Made by a program: the position numbers and the translations under genes
Shown: in pieces, positions 45,557-55,713 of the stretch
How the letters are laid out: the number at the start of each line of letters is the position of its first letter
How positions within the stretch are numbered: position 1 is the stretch's first letter
Source of the DNA: Rhizobium sp. 18065
GTDB taxonomy: Bacteria > Pseudomonadota > Alphaproteobacteria > Rhizobiales > Rhizobiaceae
Direction: 5' to 3'
Length of the DNA stretch: 64,000 nucleotides
Assembly (NCBI RefSeq): GCF_902706095.1
Contig: NZ_CACSJP010000002.1
Location: forward strand, 496,001-560,000
The notes under the pieces: model-generated
What the model was told of the DNA's origin: nothing
What the model saw: only the letters and a program-made list of their open reading frames with translations
Database searches by the model: none

Positions 45557-45615
45557 CCCCTCATCCGCCTGCCGGCACCTCTCCCCGCCTGCGGGGAGAG
45601 GGAATGGACGAGGGG
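45557..45615. repeat. RIME/REP-like intergenic palindromic element
   Basis: Outer arms CCCCTCATCC and GGACGAGGGG (9/10 pairing) enclose an inner hairpin CCTCTCCCC / GGGGAGAGG. The wording CCCTCATCCGCCTGCCGGCACC is characteristic of repeated intergenic elements in rhizobial genomes. It lies 12 bases past the metH stop and probably also serves as its terminator. Confidence 0.65.
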
Positions 45616-45626
45616 CAACTCAATCC

Positions 45627-48600
45627 TCAGGCATCCGCCTTCGGCACATAGTTCAGCACCGGCCCAAGCCAGCGTTCGACCTCGCGCACATCCATGCCCT
45701 TGCGGCCGGCATAGTCTTCCACCTGGTCACGCTCGACCTTGGCAACGCCGAAATAATAGCTGTCCGGGTGGCCGACATAGATGCCCGAAACCGATGAACC
45801 CGGCCACATGGCGTAGCTTTCCGTCAGCGTCACGCCGGTTGCTTGCGTCGCATCCAGCAGCGAAAACAGCGTCGCCTTCTCCGTATGATCCGGCTGGGCA
45901 GGATAGCCGGGCGCCGGACGAATGCCGGCATATTCCTCGGCCACCAACTGATCCGGAGAATACGCCTCATCCGCTGCATAGCCCCAGAATTCACGACGCA
46001 CCCGCTCATGCATGCGCTCGGCAAAGGCTTCGGCAAAACGGTCGGCCAGCGCCTTGACCATGATGGAGGAATAGTCGTCATTGGCCCTTTCGAAGCGTTC
46101 GGCGATCGCCACTTCCTCGATACCCGCGGTCACGACGAAACCGCCGATATAATCCTCGACGCCGCTGTCAGCCGGCGCGACGAAATCCGACAGCGCGACA
46201 TTCGGCCGACCATCACGCTTCGACAATTGCTGGCGCAGCGTGAAGAACGTCGCCCGCTCCTCTGTCCTGCCGTCATCGGCAAACAGCCGAATGTCGTCGC
46301 CCACCGCATTGGCCGGCCAGAAGCCGACGACCGCACGCGGGCGGAACCAGTTTTCATCAATGATCTTCGCAAGCATAGCCTGCGCATCGGCAAACAACGC
46401 ACGCGCCGCCTCGCCCTGCTTTTCGTCTTCGAGAATGGCCGGATAGCGGCCCTTCAACTCCCAGGTCTGGAAGAACGGCGTCCAGTCGATGTATTTTGCC
46501 AGTTCGGCAAGATCATAGTCCTGGAAGATCTTGGTGCCGGTAAAGCTCGGCTTGACCGGCTTGTACTGCGACCAGTCGACCTTGACGGCATTGGCCCGCG
46601 CACGCGCCAGCGGCAGACGCTGCTTTTCGGCTTCGGCACGCGCATGCGCATCCGCCACCTTGGCATATTCGCCACGCAGGGTCTCAATCGTGCTGTCGCG
46701 TGTCTCATTGGACAGGAGCGAGGATACCACGCCGACTGCGCGGCTGGCATCGGTGACATAGACCGCCTGCCCCGCCTGATACTGCGGATGGATCTTGACC
46801 GCCGTGTGCACGCGGCTGGTGGTCGCGCCGCCGATCAGCAGCGGCACATGGAAGCCCTGGCGCTGCATTTCTGCCGCCACATGCACCATTTCGTCGAGCG
46901 AAGGCGTGATCAGGCCGGACAGGCCGATGATGTCGACATTCTCCTCGATTGCGGTCTGGAGGATCTTGGTCGCCGGCACCATGACGCCGAGATCGATGAT
47001 CTCGTAATTGTTGCAGGCGAGAACCACGCCGACGATATTCTTGCCGATGTCGTGCACATCGCCCTTCACCGTCGCCATCAGGATCTTGCCTGCCGCCTGG
47101 CGCTCGCCGGTGCCGCCATTGGCGCGCTTTTCCTCTTCCATGTAAGGCAAGAGAACGGCAACCGCCTGCTTCATCACACGGGCCGACTTGACCACCTGCG
47201 GCAGGAACATCTTGCCGGCACCGAACAGGTCACCAACGACATTCATGCCGGCCATCAGCGGCCCTTCGATGACATGCAGCGGCCGGGCGGCGCGCAGCCG
47301 CGCTTCTTCGGTGTCAGCATCGATGAATTCGGTGATACCATTGACCAGCGCATGCTCAAGCCGCTTTTCCACCGGCTGCTCACGCCAGGACATGTCCTGC
47401 ACACGCGCCTGCTTCTCGCCCGTGCCGCGATAGCGTTCGGCAATCTCCAGCAGCCGCTCGGTGCCATCGGCGCGGCGATTGAGCACCACGTCCTCGCAGG
47501 CTTCGCGCAGGTCGGCATCGATGCTCTCATAGACCGCCAGCTGACCGGCATTGACGATGCCCATATCCATGCCCGCCTGAATGGCGTGGTAGAGGAACAC
47601 CGCATGCATCGCCTCGCGCACCGGTTCATTGCCGCGGAACGAGAATGACAGGTTCGATACGCCGCCGGAAATATGCACCAGCGGCATGCGTTCGCGGATC
47701 GTGCGTGTCGCCTCGATGAAATCGACGCCGTAATTGTTGTGTTCCTCGATCCCGGTCGCGACAGCAAAGATGTTCGGGTCGAAGATGATGTCTTCCGGCG
47801 GGAAACCGGCTTCTTCGGTCAGGATCTTGTAGGCGCGCGAACAGATCTCGACCTTGCGCTCATATGTGTCTGCCTGGCCGGTCTCATCGAAGGCCATGAC
47901 CACGACAGCAGCACCGTAACTGCGGATCAGCCGGCCCTGCGCAATGAAATTCTCCTCGCCTTCCTTCAGCGAGATCGAGTTGACCACCGACTTGCCCTGA
48001 ACGCATTTCAGGCCGCTCTCGATGATCTGGAATTTCGACGAGTCGATCATCACGGGAACGCGGGCGATATCCGGCTCGGCAGCGATCAGGTTGAGGAACT
48101 CGACCATCGCCTTTTCCGAATCGATCAGACCTTCATCCATGTTGATGTCGATGATCTGCGCGCCGTTTTCCACCTGCTCGCGGGCGACCACCAAGGCGGC
48201 AGAATAATCGCCGGCGGTGATCAGCTTGCGGAACTTGGCAGAACCGGTGACATTGGTGCGTTCGCCGACATTGACGAAGGGAATGTCCTTGGTCAGCACG
48301 AAGGGCTCGAGCCCCGACAGCGACATGAACGGCCGGTGTTCGGCCGGCCGGCGCGGCGTCTTGCCGGCCAGCGCTTCCGAGATCGCACGGATATGCTCCG
48401 GCGTCGAGCCGCAGCAGCCGCCGACGACATTGACGATGCCTTCGTCGGCAAAGCCCGCCACCAGAGTTGCCATTTCCTCGGGATCCTGGTCGTATTTGCC
48501 GAACTCGTTCGGCAGGCCGGCATTCGGATAGGCAGAGATGAATGTGTCGGCAATGCCCGACAGTTCCTGCAGATGCGGACGCATCGCGTCGGCGCCCAGC

Positions 48601-49382
48601 GCGCAGTTCAGACCGACGGCAAACGGCTTTGCATGCGAGATCGAGTTCCAGAAGGCCGACGGCGTCTGGCCCGACAGCGTGCGGCCCGACAGGTCGGTGA
48701 TCGTGCCGGAAATCATCACCGGCAGATGGATGCCCTTGGCGGCAAAGCGCTCGTGGCAGGCGAAGATCGCGGCCTTGGCGTTCAGCGTATCGAAGATCGT
48801 CTCGATCAGGATCAGGTCGGCACCACCGTCGATCAATCCGTCGATCTGCTCGCCATAGGCAAGCCTGAGATCGTCGAACGAGACGGCGCGATAACCGGGA
48901 TTGTTGACGTCCGGCGAAATCGACGCCGTGCGGTTGGTCGGCCCGATGGCACCGGCAACAAAGCGGCGCTTGCCGTCCTCGCGTTCGGCGCGCAGGACCG
49001 CCCGGCGCACCGCATGGGCGCCCTGCTTGTTCAGGTCGTAGACGGCGCCTTCCATCTGATAATCGGCCTGGGCGATGCTGGTCGAGGAAAACGTATTGGT
49101 CTCGATGATATCCGCGCCCGCCATCGCATAGCGGAAATGGATGTCTTCGATCGCCTGCGGCTGCGACAGGATGAGAAGGTCGTTATTGCCCTGCTGATGG
49201 CAGGCGCAGCCGATGAAGCGCTCGCCGCGGAAATCATCCTCGTTCAGCCCCAGACCCTGGATCTCGGTGCCCATGGCACCGTCGAGCACCAGAATACGCT
49301 CACGCGCCGCCTGTTGCAGGGCTTTCAGGATTTCGTCTCCGTCCCGATTGGCGCCGTACTGGCCGAACAGTGAATCGAGCAT
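45627..49382 (-). CDS. metH: Methionine synthase, cobalamin-dependent
   Basis: A 1251-residue MetH, full length. In order: homocysteine/zinc domain (about 20-340; [11 protein letters not shown] with the Cys pair), pterin domain (about 370-640; [14 protein letters not shown]), cap and B12 domain (about 670-900; GDVHDIGKN near residue 776 contributes the His that ligates cobalt), and the C-terminal S-adenosylmethionine activation domain (about 920-1245). It methylates homocysteine with the 5-methyl-THF made by MetF. There is no B12 riboswitch upstream; instead a perfect 20-bp palindrome shared with the metF operon lies 41 bases before the start. No metE is in the window. Confidence 0.96.
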   Translation of the reverse strand: MLDSLFGQYGANRDGDEILKALQQAARERILVLDGAMGTEIQGLGLNEDDFRGERFIGCACHQQGNNDLLILSQPQAIEDIHFRYAMAGADIIETNTFSSTSIAQADYQMEGAVYDLNKQGAHAVRRAVLRAEREDGKRRFVAGAIGPTNRTASISPDVNNPGYRAVSFDDLRLAYGEQIDGLIDGGADLILIETIFDTLNAKAAIFACHERFAAKGIHLPVMISGTITDLSGRTLSGQTPSAFWNSISHAKPFAVGLNCALGADAMRPHLQELSGIADTFISAYPNAGLPNEFGKYDQDPEEMATLVAGFADEGIVNVVGGCCGSTPEHIRAISEALAGKTPRRPAEHRPFMSLSGLEPFVLTKDIPFVNVGERTNVTGSAKFRKLITAGDYSAALVVAREQVENGAQIIDINMDEGLIDSEKAMVEFLNLIAAEPDIARVPVMIDSSKFQIIESGLKCVQGKSVVNSISLKEGEENFIAQGRLIRSYGAAVVVMAFDETGQADTYERKVEICSRAYKILTEEAGFPPEDIIFDPNIFAVATGIEEHNNYGVDFIEATRTIRERMPLVHISGGVSNLSFSFRGNEPVREAMHAVFLYHAIQAGMDMGIVNAGQLAVYESIDADLREACEDVVLNRRADGTERLLEIAERYRGTGEKQARVQDMSWREQPVEKRLEHALVNGITEFIDADTEEARLRAARPLHVIEGPLMAGMNVVGDLFGAGKMFLPQVVKSARVMKQAVAVLLPYMEEEKRANGGTGERQAAGKILMATVKGDVHDIGKNIVGVVLACNNYEIIDLGVMVPATKILQTAIEENVDIIGLSGLITPSLDEMVHVAAEMQRQGFHVPLLIGGATTSRVHTAVKIHPQYQAGQAVYVTDASRAVGVVSSLLSNETRDSTIETLRGEYAKVADAHARAEAEKQRLPLARARANAVKVDWSQYKPVKPSFTGTKIFQDYDLAELAKYIDWTPFFQTWELKGRYPAILEDEKQGEAARALFADAQAMLAKIIDENWFRPRAVVGFWPANAVGDDIRLFADDGRTEERATFFTLRQQLSKRDGRPNVALSDFVAPADSGVEDYIGGFVVTAGIEEVAIAERFERANDDYSSIMVKALADRFAEAFAERMHERVRREFWGYAADEAYSPDQLVAEEYAGIRPAPGYPAQPDHTEKATLFSLLDATQATGVTLTESYAMWPGSSVSGIYVGHPDSYYFGVAKVERDQVEDYAGRKGMDVREVERWLGPVLNYVPKADA

Positions 49383-49422
49383 AAGCGAATTCCTTTACTT
49401 CAAATGCGACAGCCGTCAGATC

Positions 49423-49442
49423 ACATAAAGATATCTTTATGT
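49423..49442. promoter_or_regulatory. Operator of metH (ArsR/SahR-type palindrome)
   Basis: ACATAAAGATATCTTTATGT, a perfect 20-bp palindrome 41 bases upstream of metH, matching the element at 14331 upstream of the ArsR-methyltransferase-metF operon. Confidence 0.8.
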
Positions 49443-49480
49443 CAACATTCGAATGCCCTGTTGGCAGTTGACTTCCTGTC

Positions 49481-49509
49481 ATGACAAAGCCCGGCCGGAT
49501 CGGCTATAG
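49481..49509 (+). promoter_or_regulatory. Candidate promoter of the AGE-family epimerase
   Basis: ATGACA, a 17-base spacer, then CTATAG, close to the rhizobial vegetative consensus; 33 bases before the gene start. Confidence 0.45.
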
Positions 49510-49541
49510 ACCTGAAACGATTTAAGTCTCGGGAGGATATC

Positions 49542-50798
49542 ATGTCGGACATCAGCGCAACCCAGCCGCTCGCAGCCCTCTGGTCGGACCGGCCCTATCA
49601 CCGCAACTGGCTGCTGAGCCAGGCCAACGGCCTGTTCGATTTCTTCCAGACCGCCGCCATCAACCCGAAGGGCGGCTTCTATGACCTGTCCCGCGACGGC
49701 AAGCCGCTGTCGATCGACAACCCCGCCCGCGGTATCCATGCCAGCGCCCGCATGGTCCATTGTTTTGCCATCGGCGACCTGCTCGGTCGCCCGGGTTCAG
49801 CCGATGTCGTCGATCACGGCATGCGCTATCTCTGGGACAGGCATCGCGACGAAACCCATGGCGGTTATTTCTGGCAGGCCGACGACAATGGTGCCGCCGA
49901 TGCCTCCAAGCAGGGCTATGGCCACGCCTTCGTCCTGCTCGCGGCCTCGTCGGCAAAGACCATCGGTCATCCGCTGGCCGACCGCATGCTGGCCGATATC
50001 ACCGAAGTCATCGAAACCCGCTTCTGGGAAGCGGATCATGGCGCCATCGCCGAGGAATTCTCTGCCGACTGGCAGCCCGTGGCCGGCTACCGCGGCCAGA
50101 ACTCCAACATGCACCTGACCGAATCCCTGATGGCCGCCTTCGAAGCGACCGGCGAGCGCCATTATCTCGACAAGGCGACAAGCATTGCGGACCTCGTGAT
50201 CAACCGCCGCGCCCGCGAGGAAGCCTTCCGCGTTGCCGAGCATTTTGACGAGCAATGGGTGGTCGACCGCGACTACTATCACCCAAACGAGATGTTCCGT
50301 CCCGCCGGCACCACGCCAGGCCACTGGCTGGAATGGGCAAGGCTGCTGATGCAACTGTGGACCCTCGACGGCAAGCGCCATGACTGGATGCCGGAGGCAG
50401 CCCGTGGCCTTTTCTTCCAGTCCATGGCGCTCGGCTGGGACAAGGACAAGGGCGGCTTCTTCTACACGCTCGACTGGGCCAATGTGCCGGAAAAGACCGG
50501 CAAGCTCTGGTGGCCGCTCTGCGAGGGCGCAGGCGCCGCCCATTTCCTCAACCAGCACCAGGAAAGCGAGTTTCACGAGGAAAGCTACCGCCGCATCTGG
50601 AACTATATTGCCAACAACAGCCTCGACCGGCAATTCGGCGGCTGGCATGAGGAACTGACCGAGGACGGCATGCCGGCAAACAATCTCTTCCCCGGCAAGG
50701 GCGACATCTACCACGCCTTGCAGGCCTGCCTCATCCCGCTGTTTCCGGCCGAGGGCAGCCTCACCAAGGTCATCCGGGAATACCCTCTCGCGGTTTGA
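49542..50798 (+). CDS. AGE-family (N-acylglucosamine 2-epimerase) isomerase
   Basis: A 418-residue (alpha/alpha)6-barrel enzyme. Family marks are PKGGFYDLSRDG, ARMVHCFAIGDLLG, GQNSNMHLTESLMAAFEATG with His and Glu, RPAGTTPGHWLEWARLLMQL and a final KGDIYHALQACL. Members interconvert sugars such as mannose/fructose, cellobiose, or sulfoquinovose aldoses and ketoses. GGGAGG lies eight bases before the ATG. It is divergent from metH and ends at a bidirectional terminator. Confidence 0.88.
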   Translation: MSDISATQPLAALWSDRPYHRNWLLSQANGLFDFFQTAAINPKGGFYDLSRDGKPLSIDNPARGIHASARMVHCFAIGDLLGRPGSADVVDHGMRYLWDRHRDETHGGYFWQADDNGAADASKQGYGHAFVLLAASSAKTIGHPLADRMLADITEVIETRFWEADHGAIAEEFSADWQPVAGYRGQNSNMHLTESLMAAFEATGERHYLDKATSIADLVINRRAREEAFRVAEHFDEQWVVDRDYYHPNEMFRPAGTTPGHWLEWARLLMQLWTLDGKRHDWMPEAARGLFFQSMALGWDKDKGGFFYTLDWANVPEKTGKLWWPLCEGAGAAHFLNQHQESEFHEESYRRIWNYIANNSLDRQFGGWHEELTEDGMPANNLFPGKGDIYHALQACLIPLFPAEGSLTKVIREYPLAV

Positions 50799-50823
50799 GC
50801 CTCGCGAAAGGTCGACAAACGCA

Positions 50824-50851
50824 AAAGGCCGGAGGTTTCCCTCCGGCCTTT
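50824..50851. terminator. Bidirectional terminator between the epimerase and SIMPL genes
   Basis: AAAGGCCGGAGG and CCTCCGGCCTTT, 12 bp, loop TTTC, with convergent stop codons 25 bases to either side. Confidence 0.8.
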
Positions 50852-50875
50852 CCGATCTTATGACTTTGGCAGGAC

Positions 50876-51622
50876 TTACTGCTCGATCCCATACGTGATG
50901 TTGACCGTAACCGTGTAGCGATTCTCGCCGGCAGCCACCGGCACGGCCTCGTCCATGCGCTTGGCCATCGGCGCTGCGGCCGACATCATCATCGGCATCG
51001 GCCGGGAAAAGTTCTCCGAAATGTCGATGACGCGACCGACCTTGACGCCGGCCGCCTCCGACAATGTCTTCGCCTTGGCCGCCGCTTCAGCGACAGCCGC
51101 CTTGCGCGCCAACTCGATCGCAGCAGCCGGATCGTCATTGGAAAAGACGATATTGCCGCCCTGGTTGACGCCGAGCTTCACCGCCTGGTCGATCAACCCG
51201 CCGAGCTTGGCAAGATCACGCACACGAACGGTCAGCCCGTTCGATACGCTGTAGCCGACGATTTCCGGCGCCTCGAAGCCAGTGCCATCGGTTGGTTGCT
51301 GGCGATATTTCGGCTGGATGGAGAAATCCGTCGTCTGCAGATCCTTCTCGGCGATGCCCTGTCCCGTGAGGCTGGCAAGCACCTCGGCCATGGCCGCGCT
51401 GTTGGCGCTCAGGGCCTCGCCTGCGGTCGCCGCGTCGCGCACGACGCTCAGCGAAACCAGCGCCATGTCCGGCGCGATCGCGGCTTCGCCTTCGCCCGAC
51501 ACCATGATCGTCGCCTCGCGCCTCTCTGCCTCCGCCGCAAAGGCCGGCACGACAGAAGTGAGCATGAAAGCTGTGCTCGAAAGCGCTGCAGCCAGGGCAA
51601 GAGCGCGTGTATGTCTCAGCAT
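50876..51622 (-). CDS. SIMPL-domain (DUF541) periplasmic protein
   Basis: A 248-residue exported protein with signal peptide HTRALALAAALSSTAFMLTS and a SIMPL/DUF541 domain (ATIMVSGEGEAAIAPDMALV, ARKAAVAEAAAKAKTLSEAA). Family members such as E. coli YggE form oligomeric rings and reduce oxidative stress by an unclear route. ATG 51622 gives a sharp signal peptide; the longer frame to 51679 does not. Confidence 0.88.
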   Translation of the reverse strand: MLRHTRALALAAALSSTAFMLTSVVPAFAAEAERREATIMVSGEGEAAIAPDMALVSLSVVRDAATAGEALSANSAAMAEVLASLTGQGIAEKDLQTTDFSIQPKYRQQPTDGTGFEAPEIVGYSVSNGLTVRVRDLAKLGGLIDQAVKLGVNQGGNIVFSNDDPAAAIELARKAAVAEAAAKAKTLSEAAGVKVGRVIDISENFSRPMPMMMSAAAPMAKRMDEAVPVAAGENRYTVTVNITYGIEQ

Positions 51623-51828
51623 GTGGAATGTTTCCTTTTTCCCTCGGATCCGTACCGTGCGGCCGATATTGCTCTTCACGGCCCGGTTGAATGCCCGTCC
51701 AAGTCATTGATGACGCGTGATTGTGAAGCCATTGCGGCAAAGGCTTGTCGCTCCGTAGAATTTGCGTTAGAGCCTTCGCCACGGAGCGGGATGACCATTG
51801 CCCGCCCGACGGCACCCAGTGCCGGGCT

Positions 51829-51904
51829 GGGCCTGTAGCTCAATGGTTAGAGCCGGCGGCTCATAACCGCTTGGTTGGGGGTTCGAGTCCCTCCGGGCCT
51901 ACCA
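51829..51904 (+). tRNA. tRNA with CAT anticodon, probably tRNA-Ile2 (lysidine)
   Basis: A complete cloverleaf with encoded CCA: acceptor GGGCCTG / CGGGCCT, D arm GCTC..GAGC, anticodon arm GGCGG-CTCATAA-CCGCT, T arm GGGGG-TTCGAGT-CCCTC. The CAT anticodon allows Met or Ile2. The pattern around the anticodon and variable loop (CTCATAA-CCGCTTGGTT) is close to E. coli ileX, so I favour Ile2. Its first acceptor pair is G-U. It is the left border of the IS-rich region. Confidence 0.88.
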
Positions 51905-51946
51905 TTTCTGTCTTTTGACGTTGTTTTTTCATCGTTTTTTCCTCGA

Positions 51947-51976
51947 TGTAGCTTGCCGCGCTGTAGCTTGCCGCGC
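51947..51976 (+). repeat. Perfect 15-bp tandem duplication
   Basis: TGTAGCTTGCCGCGC occurs twice in direct succession, 43 bases after the tRNA. Related CGCGAAAtCGGAATTTT / CGCGAAACCGGAATTTT copies follow. The 51905-52148 stretch otherwise shows no coding sequence I can support. Confidence 0.7.
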
Positions 51977-52148
51977 GAAATCGGAATTTTGACACGCGAA
52001 ACCGGAATTTTCGGTTTTCCGGATGGGCTGTCAAAGCCCTCTCAACACCCATTTGAAGCTGGCGTGAAGTAGAAATCTGGGTGGTCCTACGGTCCATCCT
52101 AGTGTTTGTCACCGAAGCTGCCCCTAGCGGTGCAACTGCATCCATCGG

Positions 52149-52340
52149 CTTCAGCACCCGTATCGTCGCATCGCGGCGATGCTGCACCAGGCGGGTTGGA
52201 TCGTGAACGTCAAACGGGTCGAGCGGATATGGCGGCGTGAGGGGCTGAAAGTTCCCGGCAAGCAAACCAAGCGCGGTCGGCTCTGGCTGAACGACAGCTC
52301 GTGCATCCGGCTTCGGCCGGAATACCCCAACCATGTCTGG
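52149..52340 (+). pseudogene. IS3-family transposase OrfB fragment
   Basis: Sixty-four codons reading HPYRRIAAMLHQAGWIVNVK through RVERIWRREGLKVPGK and CIRLRPEYPNHVW, the conserved region before the DDE core of IS3-family (IS407-like) OrfB. Both ends and the catalytic core are missing. The fragment is fused in frame at 52341 to an ISL3-type sequence. Confidence 0.8.
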
Positions 52341-53552
52341 CAGACCACTTTGGGTGGGCGACCGGCGGCGACTATCGCCCGCAGACTGATGGTGCCGATC
52401 AGCAACGATATCTTGCTGCGTGTCGTCCGACGGCGCGGCACCCCGCGTTTCGTTCCGTCGACGGTGATCGGCATCGACGACTGGGCTTGGCAGCGCAACC
52501 AGCGCTACGGGACGATCATCTGCGATCTCGAACGGCGCAAAACCATTGCACTTCTGCCGGACCGAGAGCCGGCAATCGCTCAGGCCTGGCTTTCGGATCA
52601 GTAACAGATCAGTATTGTTGCCCGCGACCGCGGTGGCGCCTACGCCCTTGCTGCAGCCAAGGCACTGCCGAAAGCAACCCAGGTGGCCGATCGATGGCAC
52701 TTGATGGAAAACGCCAGTCGGGCGTTCCTCGACGCCGTCCGCAAATCCATGCGACAGATCAGAACAGCGATCGGGTCCGCAACGATCAATCCGGACCTGC
52801 TGACGGCCGCTGAGCGGAACCAATATCAGGGATATCTTCATCGAGAAGACACGAACGCAGCTATTCTGGACTTGGCCAAGTCCGGTGTTGCAATCAAAGA
52901 TATCGTTCGTCGCACCGGGCACAGTCGCGGCCTCGTCAGGCGGGTGTTACGCGGTCAGCGCTCCGACGTGTTCCGCGTGCGGGAGAACTCGCTTGAAGTT
53001 TATCTGCCATGGCTCGACGCCCAGTGGAGTGCCGGTCACCGCAATGGCATACAGTTGTGGCGAGAGCTTACGCGCCAGGGATTCCATGGCTGCCTTCGCG
53101 TCGTAACCGAATGGGCGACGCGTCGACGAAAGGCGGAAAAGATGGACTGCGAGCCCTTGAGCCGGACGCCGTCGGCACGAACAGTCGCACGCCTCATGAC
53201 CATCGGTCGCGACGATCTCTCCAAGTCTCAGACCGCTACGGTTGCCGCGATTGAAGGCGGTGTGCCGCAACTCGTCGAAGCGCGGGAAGTCGTCGCCGCT
53301 TTCCAAGCCATGATCCGCAAGAAATCTCTCGCCGATCTCGAACCGTGGTTGGAACGCGCCCGATCAAGCTTGGTCGCGGCCTTCGCCAATGGTGTCGCCA
53401 AAGACCGGGCAGCCGTGAGTGCCGCGATCAATTCGCGGTGGTAAAATGGACAGACGGAGGGGCAGATCACTAAGCTGAAGCTTGTAAAACGCCAGATGTA
53501 CGGGCGAGGAAAAATCGACCTCCTTCAGGCCCGCGTCATCGGCGCCGGATAG
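52341..53552 (+). pseudogene. ISL3-family transposase, truncated and with two nonsense codons
   Basis: The reading frame runs from the IS3 junction through VIGIDDWAWQRNQRYGTIIC (first catalytic Asp) and LERRKTIALLPDREP to a TAA at 52602, then continues in the same frame with ISIVARDRGGAYA (second Asp), VADRWHLMENASR, to a second TAA at 53442. After that NGQTEGQITKLKLVKRQMYG and a TAG at 53550 complete the normal ISL3 C-terminus. The second stop replaces the Ser of the usual WSNG motif (TCA to TAA). The N-terminal zinc finger is gone. There is no frameshift. Confidence 0.85.
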
Positions 53553-53619
53553 CCCCCTGACCACCAAAATTGCATCAAAGCCCCATTTCGGTGCAATTTC
53601 ACGCGCACCGGCGCGACGA

Positions 53620-54696
53620 TCAATAGCCCGACTTGATCTTCTCGAACTCGGCGATCATGCGCTGACGCAGCTCGGTGGGCATTGGCGACTGGAACAGGGT
53701 GCTGTCTGTGAATTTGTCGATGTCGGCAAATCCCTTGTCGGCCAGGATCTTCGCATCGACTGCGGCCATGCCTTTGGCGTTCGAATGCCCGTAGCCCCAG
53801 TTTTCAACCATGTAGCTGCTGATGGCAGGATCGGTGATGGCGTTGAGGAAGCCATATTGCTGATCCTCGCTGCCTGCGCCGCCCTTGAGACGGACATAGC
53901 CGCAGACCCAGGTGGAAATGCCTTCCGTCGTGTCCTTGTTCATGGCGACGGGTACGCCGTCTGCGGCAAGTGTCGTCGCCGTCTCGTTCCAGGCCCAGGC
54001 GAGATCGACCTCGCCGCCGGCCATGGCCTGGCTCAGGTCGGTATTGTCCGTCCAGTAGAGGCGAACATTCTGGTGCACTGCGCGCAGGAAGTCGGACGCC
54101 TGCTTGAACTGCTCGTCCGTCAGCGTGGTCCAGTCTTTCACCCCGATCGCCAGGCTCGCCAGCGCATAGGCATCATCGACATTGTCGCCGATCGACACGC
54201 GATCCTTGAACTTCGGATCGGCAAAGGCCTTGAGCGAGGCGACATCCTCCGGCTTCACCGTATCTGTGCGATAGGTCAGCACCGTATTCCCCCATTCGAA
54301 GGGCAGAAAATAGGCCGCACCGTCATCGGCGGTCATCAGCCCCTTCATCGCCTTGATGCCGGGCAGGACGTCGTTCCAATTGGCAAGCTTGGACGTGTCG
54401 AGCGGCTCCAGCAGGCCTGCGTCTCGCCATTTCGCAACGCTTTGTGAACAGGGATGGGCGAGGTCTGCCGTGAAACCGGAGCGCAGTTTCTGGAAAGCTT
54501 CCTCCTCGTCACCGAAGAAGGAGAAATCGGGCTCACTGCCGAACTTCGCCGTATAGGTGGGGTGGAAAGCGGGATCCTCGTAACCGGCCCAGTCGAACAC
54601 GACGATCGTGTCGGCCGCCGCTGCCGTGGGAGGTGCGACGCTTGCCAGGAGACCGGAAAGCAGGACGGACAGTCGTAATGCAGTTTTGGGCTTCAT
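53620..54696 (-). CDS. PotD-like ABC substrate-binding protein
   Basis: A 358-residue periplasmic protein with a signal peptide ending AAAAD. IVVFDWAGYEDPAFHPTYTA, DLAHPCSQSVAKWRDAGLLE and LAWAWNETATTLAADGVPVA match PotD/PotF-type polyamine or related amine binders. It lies 23 bases after the TetR gene and is probably co-transcribed with it. The ATPase and permeases that complete the transporter are in a separate operon at 60393-63245. Confidence 0.88.
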   Translation of the reverse strand: MKPKTALRLSVLLSGLLASVAPPTAAAADTIVVFDWAGYEDPAFHPTYTAKFGSEPDFSFFGDEEEAFQKLRSGFTADLAHPCSQSVAKWRDAGLLEPLDTSKLANWNDVLPGIKAMKGLMTADDGAAYFLPFEWGNTVLTYRTDTVKPEDVASLKAFADPKFKDRVSIGDNVDDAYALASLAIGVKDWTTLTDEQFKQASDFLRAVHQNVRLYWTDNTDLSQAMAGGEVDLAWAWNETATTLAADGVPVAMNKDTTEGISTWVCGYVRLKGGAGSEDQQYGFLNAITDPAISSYMVENWGYGHSNAKGMAAVDAKILADKGFADIDKFTDSTLFQSPMPTELRQRMIAEFEKIKSGY

Positions 54697-54719
54697 GCCG
54701 GTCTCCTGGGTCTGGGTTG

Positions 54720-55436
54720 TTATGTCGGGTCGGGACCCTCGCGGGTCATGTGCCGCGGGAAAAGTCCGACCAGGATCTCGACGGCCGCCGCATGCGCCGC
54801 TTCGCGCGTCAGGCCGTCATTCATCATCAGGCGCCACCACAAGCCCTCGAGCGTGGCGCATAAAGCAAGCGTCGTCGCCTGAGGTTCGAAGGAATAGCCA
54901 CCTTCCGCCTTCAATGCCGTGATGAGATCCTCGAACAGCTGCTGATATCTGGCATCCCGCGCACCGCAGAGCGCCTGGTAGGTCGGCCGCGACTTCGCCT
55001 CGCCCCAGAAGGCGCACCAAGCCGCAAGCTTTCGCCGCGTGGTGAGCTTGCGATCGAAATCAGCGGCAACGAGTGCCCAGAGCTTGGCCGCGGCCGATGG
55101 GTCGGCTTTCTCATACGCCCCCATCCAGTGGCCGGCATACTCGTCCGCCATGAACTGCAGCGTGGCAATCAGAAGCCGCTCCTTGCTTTCGAAGTGGAAG
55201 TTGACGATGCCGCGCGACAGACCGGCCCCATCGGCCACGTTGGCAAGCGTCGTTTCCGCATAGCCACGCTTTGCCAGCGAATCGATCGTCGCCTCGATGA
55301 GCTGTTGCTGGCGGGTTTCCTTGGAGGCCTTGCGGCCCTTCCTGTCTCCGGGAACTCCCGCATCCGGGAGGGCGTCTATCAACTTCATGCTCTGGGTCCA
55401 GTTCCGAACGTAGCCGTCCGCGTGCTCAGACATCAT
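54720..55436 (-). CDS. TetR-family regulator, BetI-like
   Basis: A 238-residue repressor. The N-terminal helix-turn-helix reads TLANVADGAGLSRGIVNFHF within residues 40-95; the rest, with LAAWCAFWGEAKSRPTYQAL and LCATLEGLWWRLMMND, resembles the BetI C-terminal domain, which senses choline-type ligands. About 40 residues precede the usual TetR start, so a later start is possible. Two inverted repeats, at 55653 and 63394, are its likely targets and would couple both divergent promoter regions. Confidence 0.85.
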   Translation of the reverse strand: MMSEHADGYVRNWTQSMKLIDALPDAGVPGDRKGRKASKETRQQQLIEATIDSLAKRGYAETTLANVADGAGLSRGIVNFHFESKERLLIATLQFMADEYAGHWMGAYEKADPSAAAKLWALVAADFDRKLTTRRKLAAWCAFWGEAKSRPTYQALCGARDARYQQLFEDLITALKAEGGYSFEPQATTLALCATLEGLWWRLMMNDGLTREAAHAAAVEILVGLFPRHMTREGPDPT

Positions 55437-55652
55437 CGCCGCGCACCCGGTTCATCAGACTTGAGATGAGCGTGACGACAGCCATCACTGTCAAGAACCT
55501 TCTTGGAAATGATGCGAGTAAAATGAGACTGGAACACGCGATCGTCCGCCCTGCCCTTTTTCCATAAATGCCCCACCACAAACTCAGCCATCCTGACCGT
55601 CCTTTTATCCATAACACCGTAGCATCTTCTTTGAGTTTTACAACAAACTTGC

Positions 55653-55670
55653 TGAATGTTCATTCAACAT
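55653..55670. promoter_or_regulatory. TetR operator candidate 1
   Basis: TGAATGTTCATTCAACAT contains the inverted repeat TGAATG-TT-CATTCA. It lies between the divergent TetR gene and the first FAD oxidoreductase. It matches the site at 63394 at 15 of 18 positions. Confidence 0.7.
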
Positions 55671-55713
55671 GGATGGACAAGCATTCGTTTTTCATTCACT
55701 TTTGGAGAAACGC

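Noticed and set aside
45843..49373. Two long plus-strand open frames opposite metH
   Set aside because: They lie entirely within metH on the other strand, without start signals or recognisable motifs.
49383..49541. Cobalamin or SAM riboswitch before metH
   Set aside because: The leader is too short and holds only the ArsR-type palindrome; no riboswitch core was seen.
51861..52922. 353-codon minus-strand ORF covering the tRNA end and IS remnants
   Set aside because: It begins inside the ISL3 remnant and reads through the tRNA gene; no domain is recognisable.
55433..55663. 76-codon minus-strand ORF in the tetR-FAD gap
   Set aside because: No ribosome site, no hydrophobic or domain pattern, and it would cover the operator at 55653.
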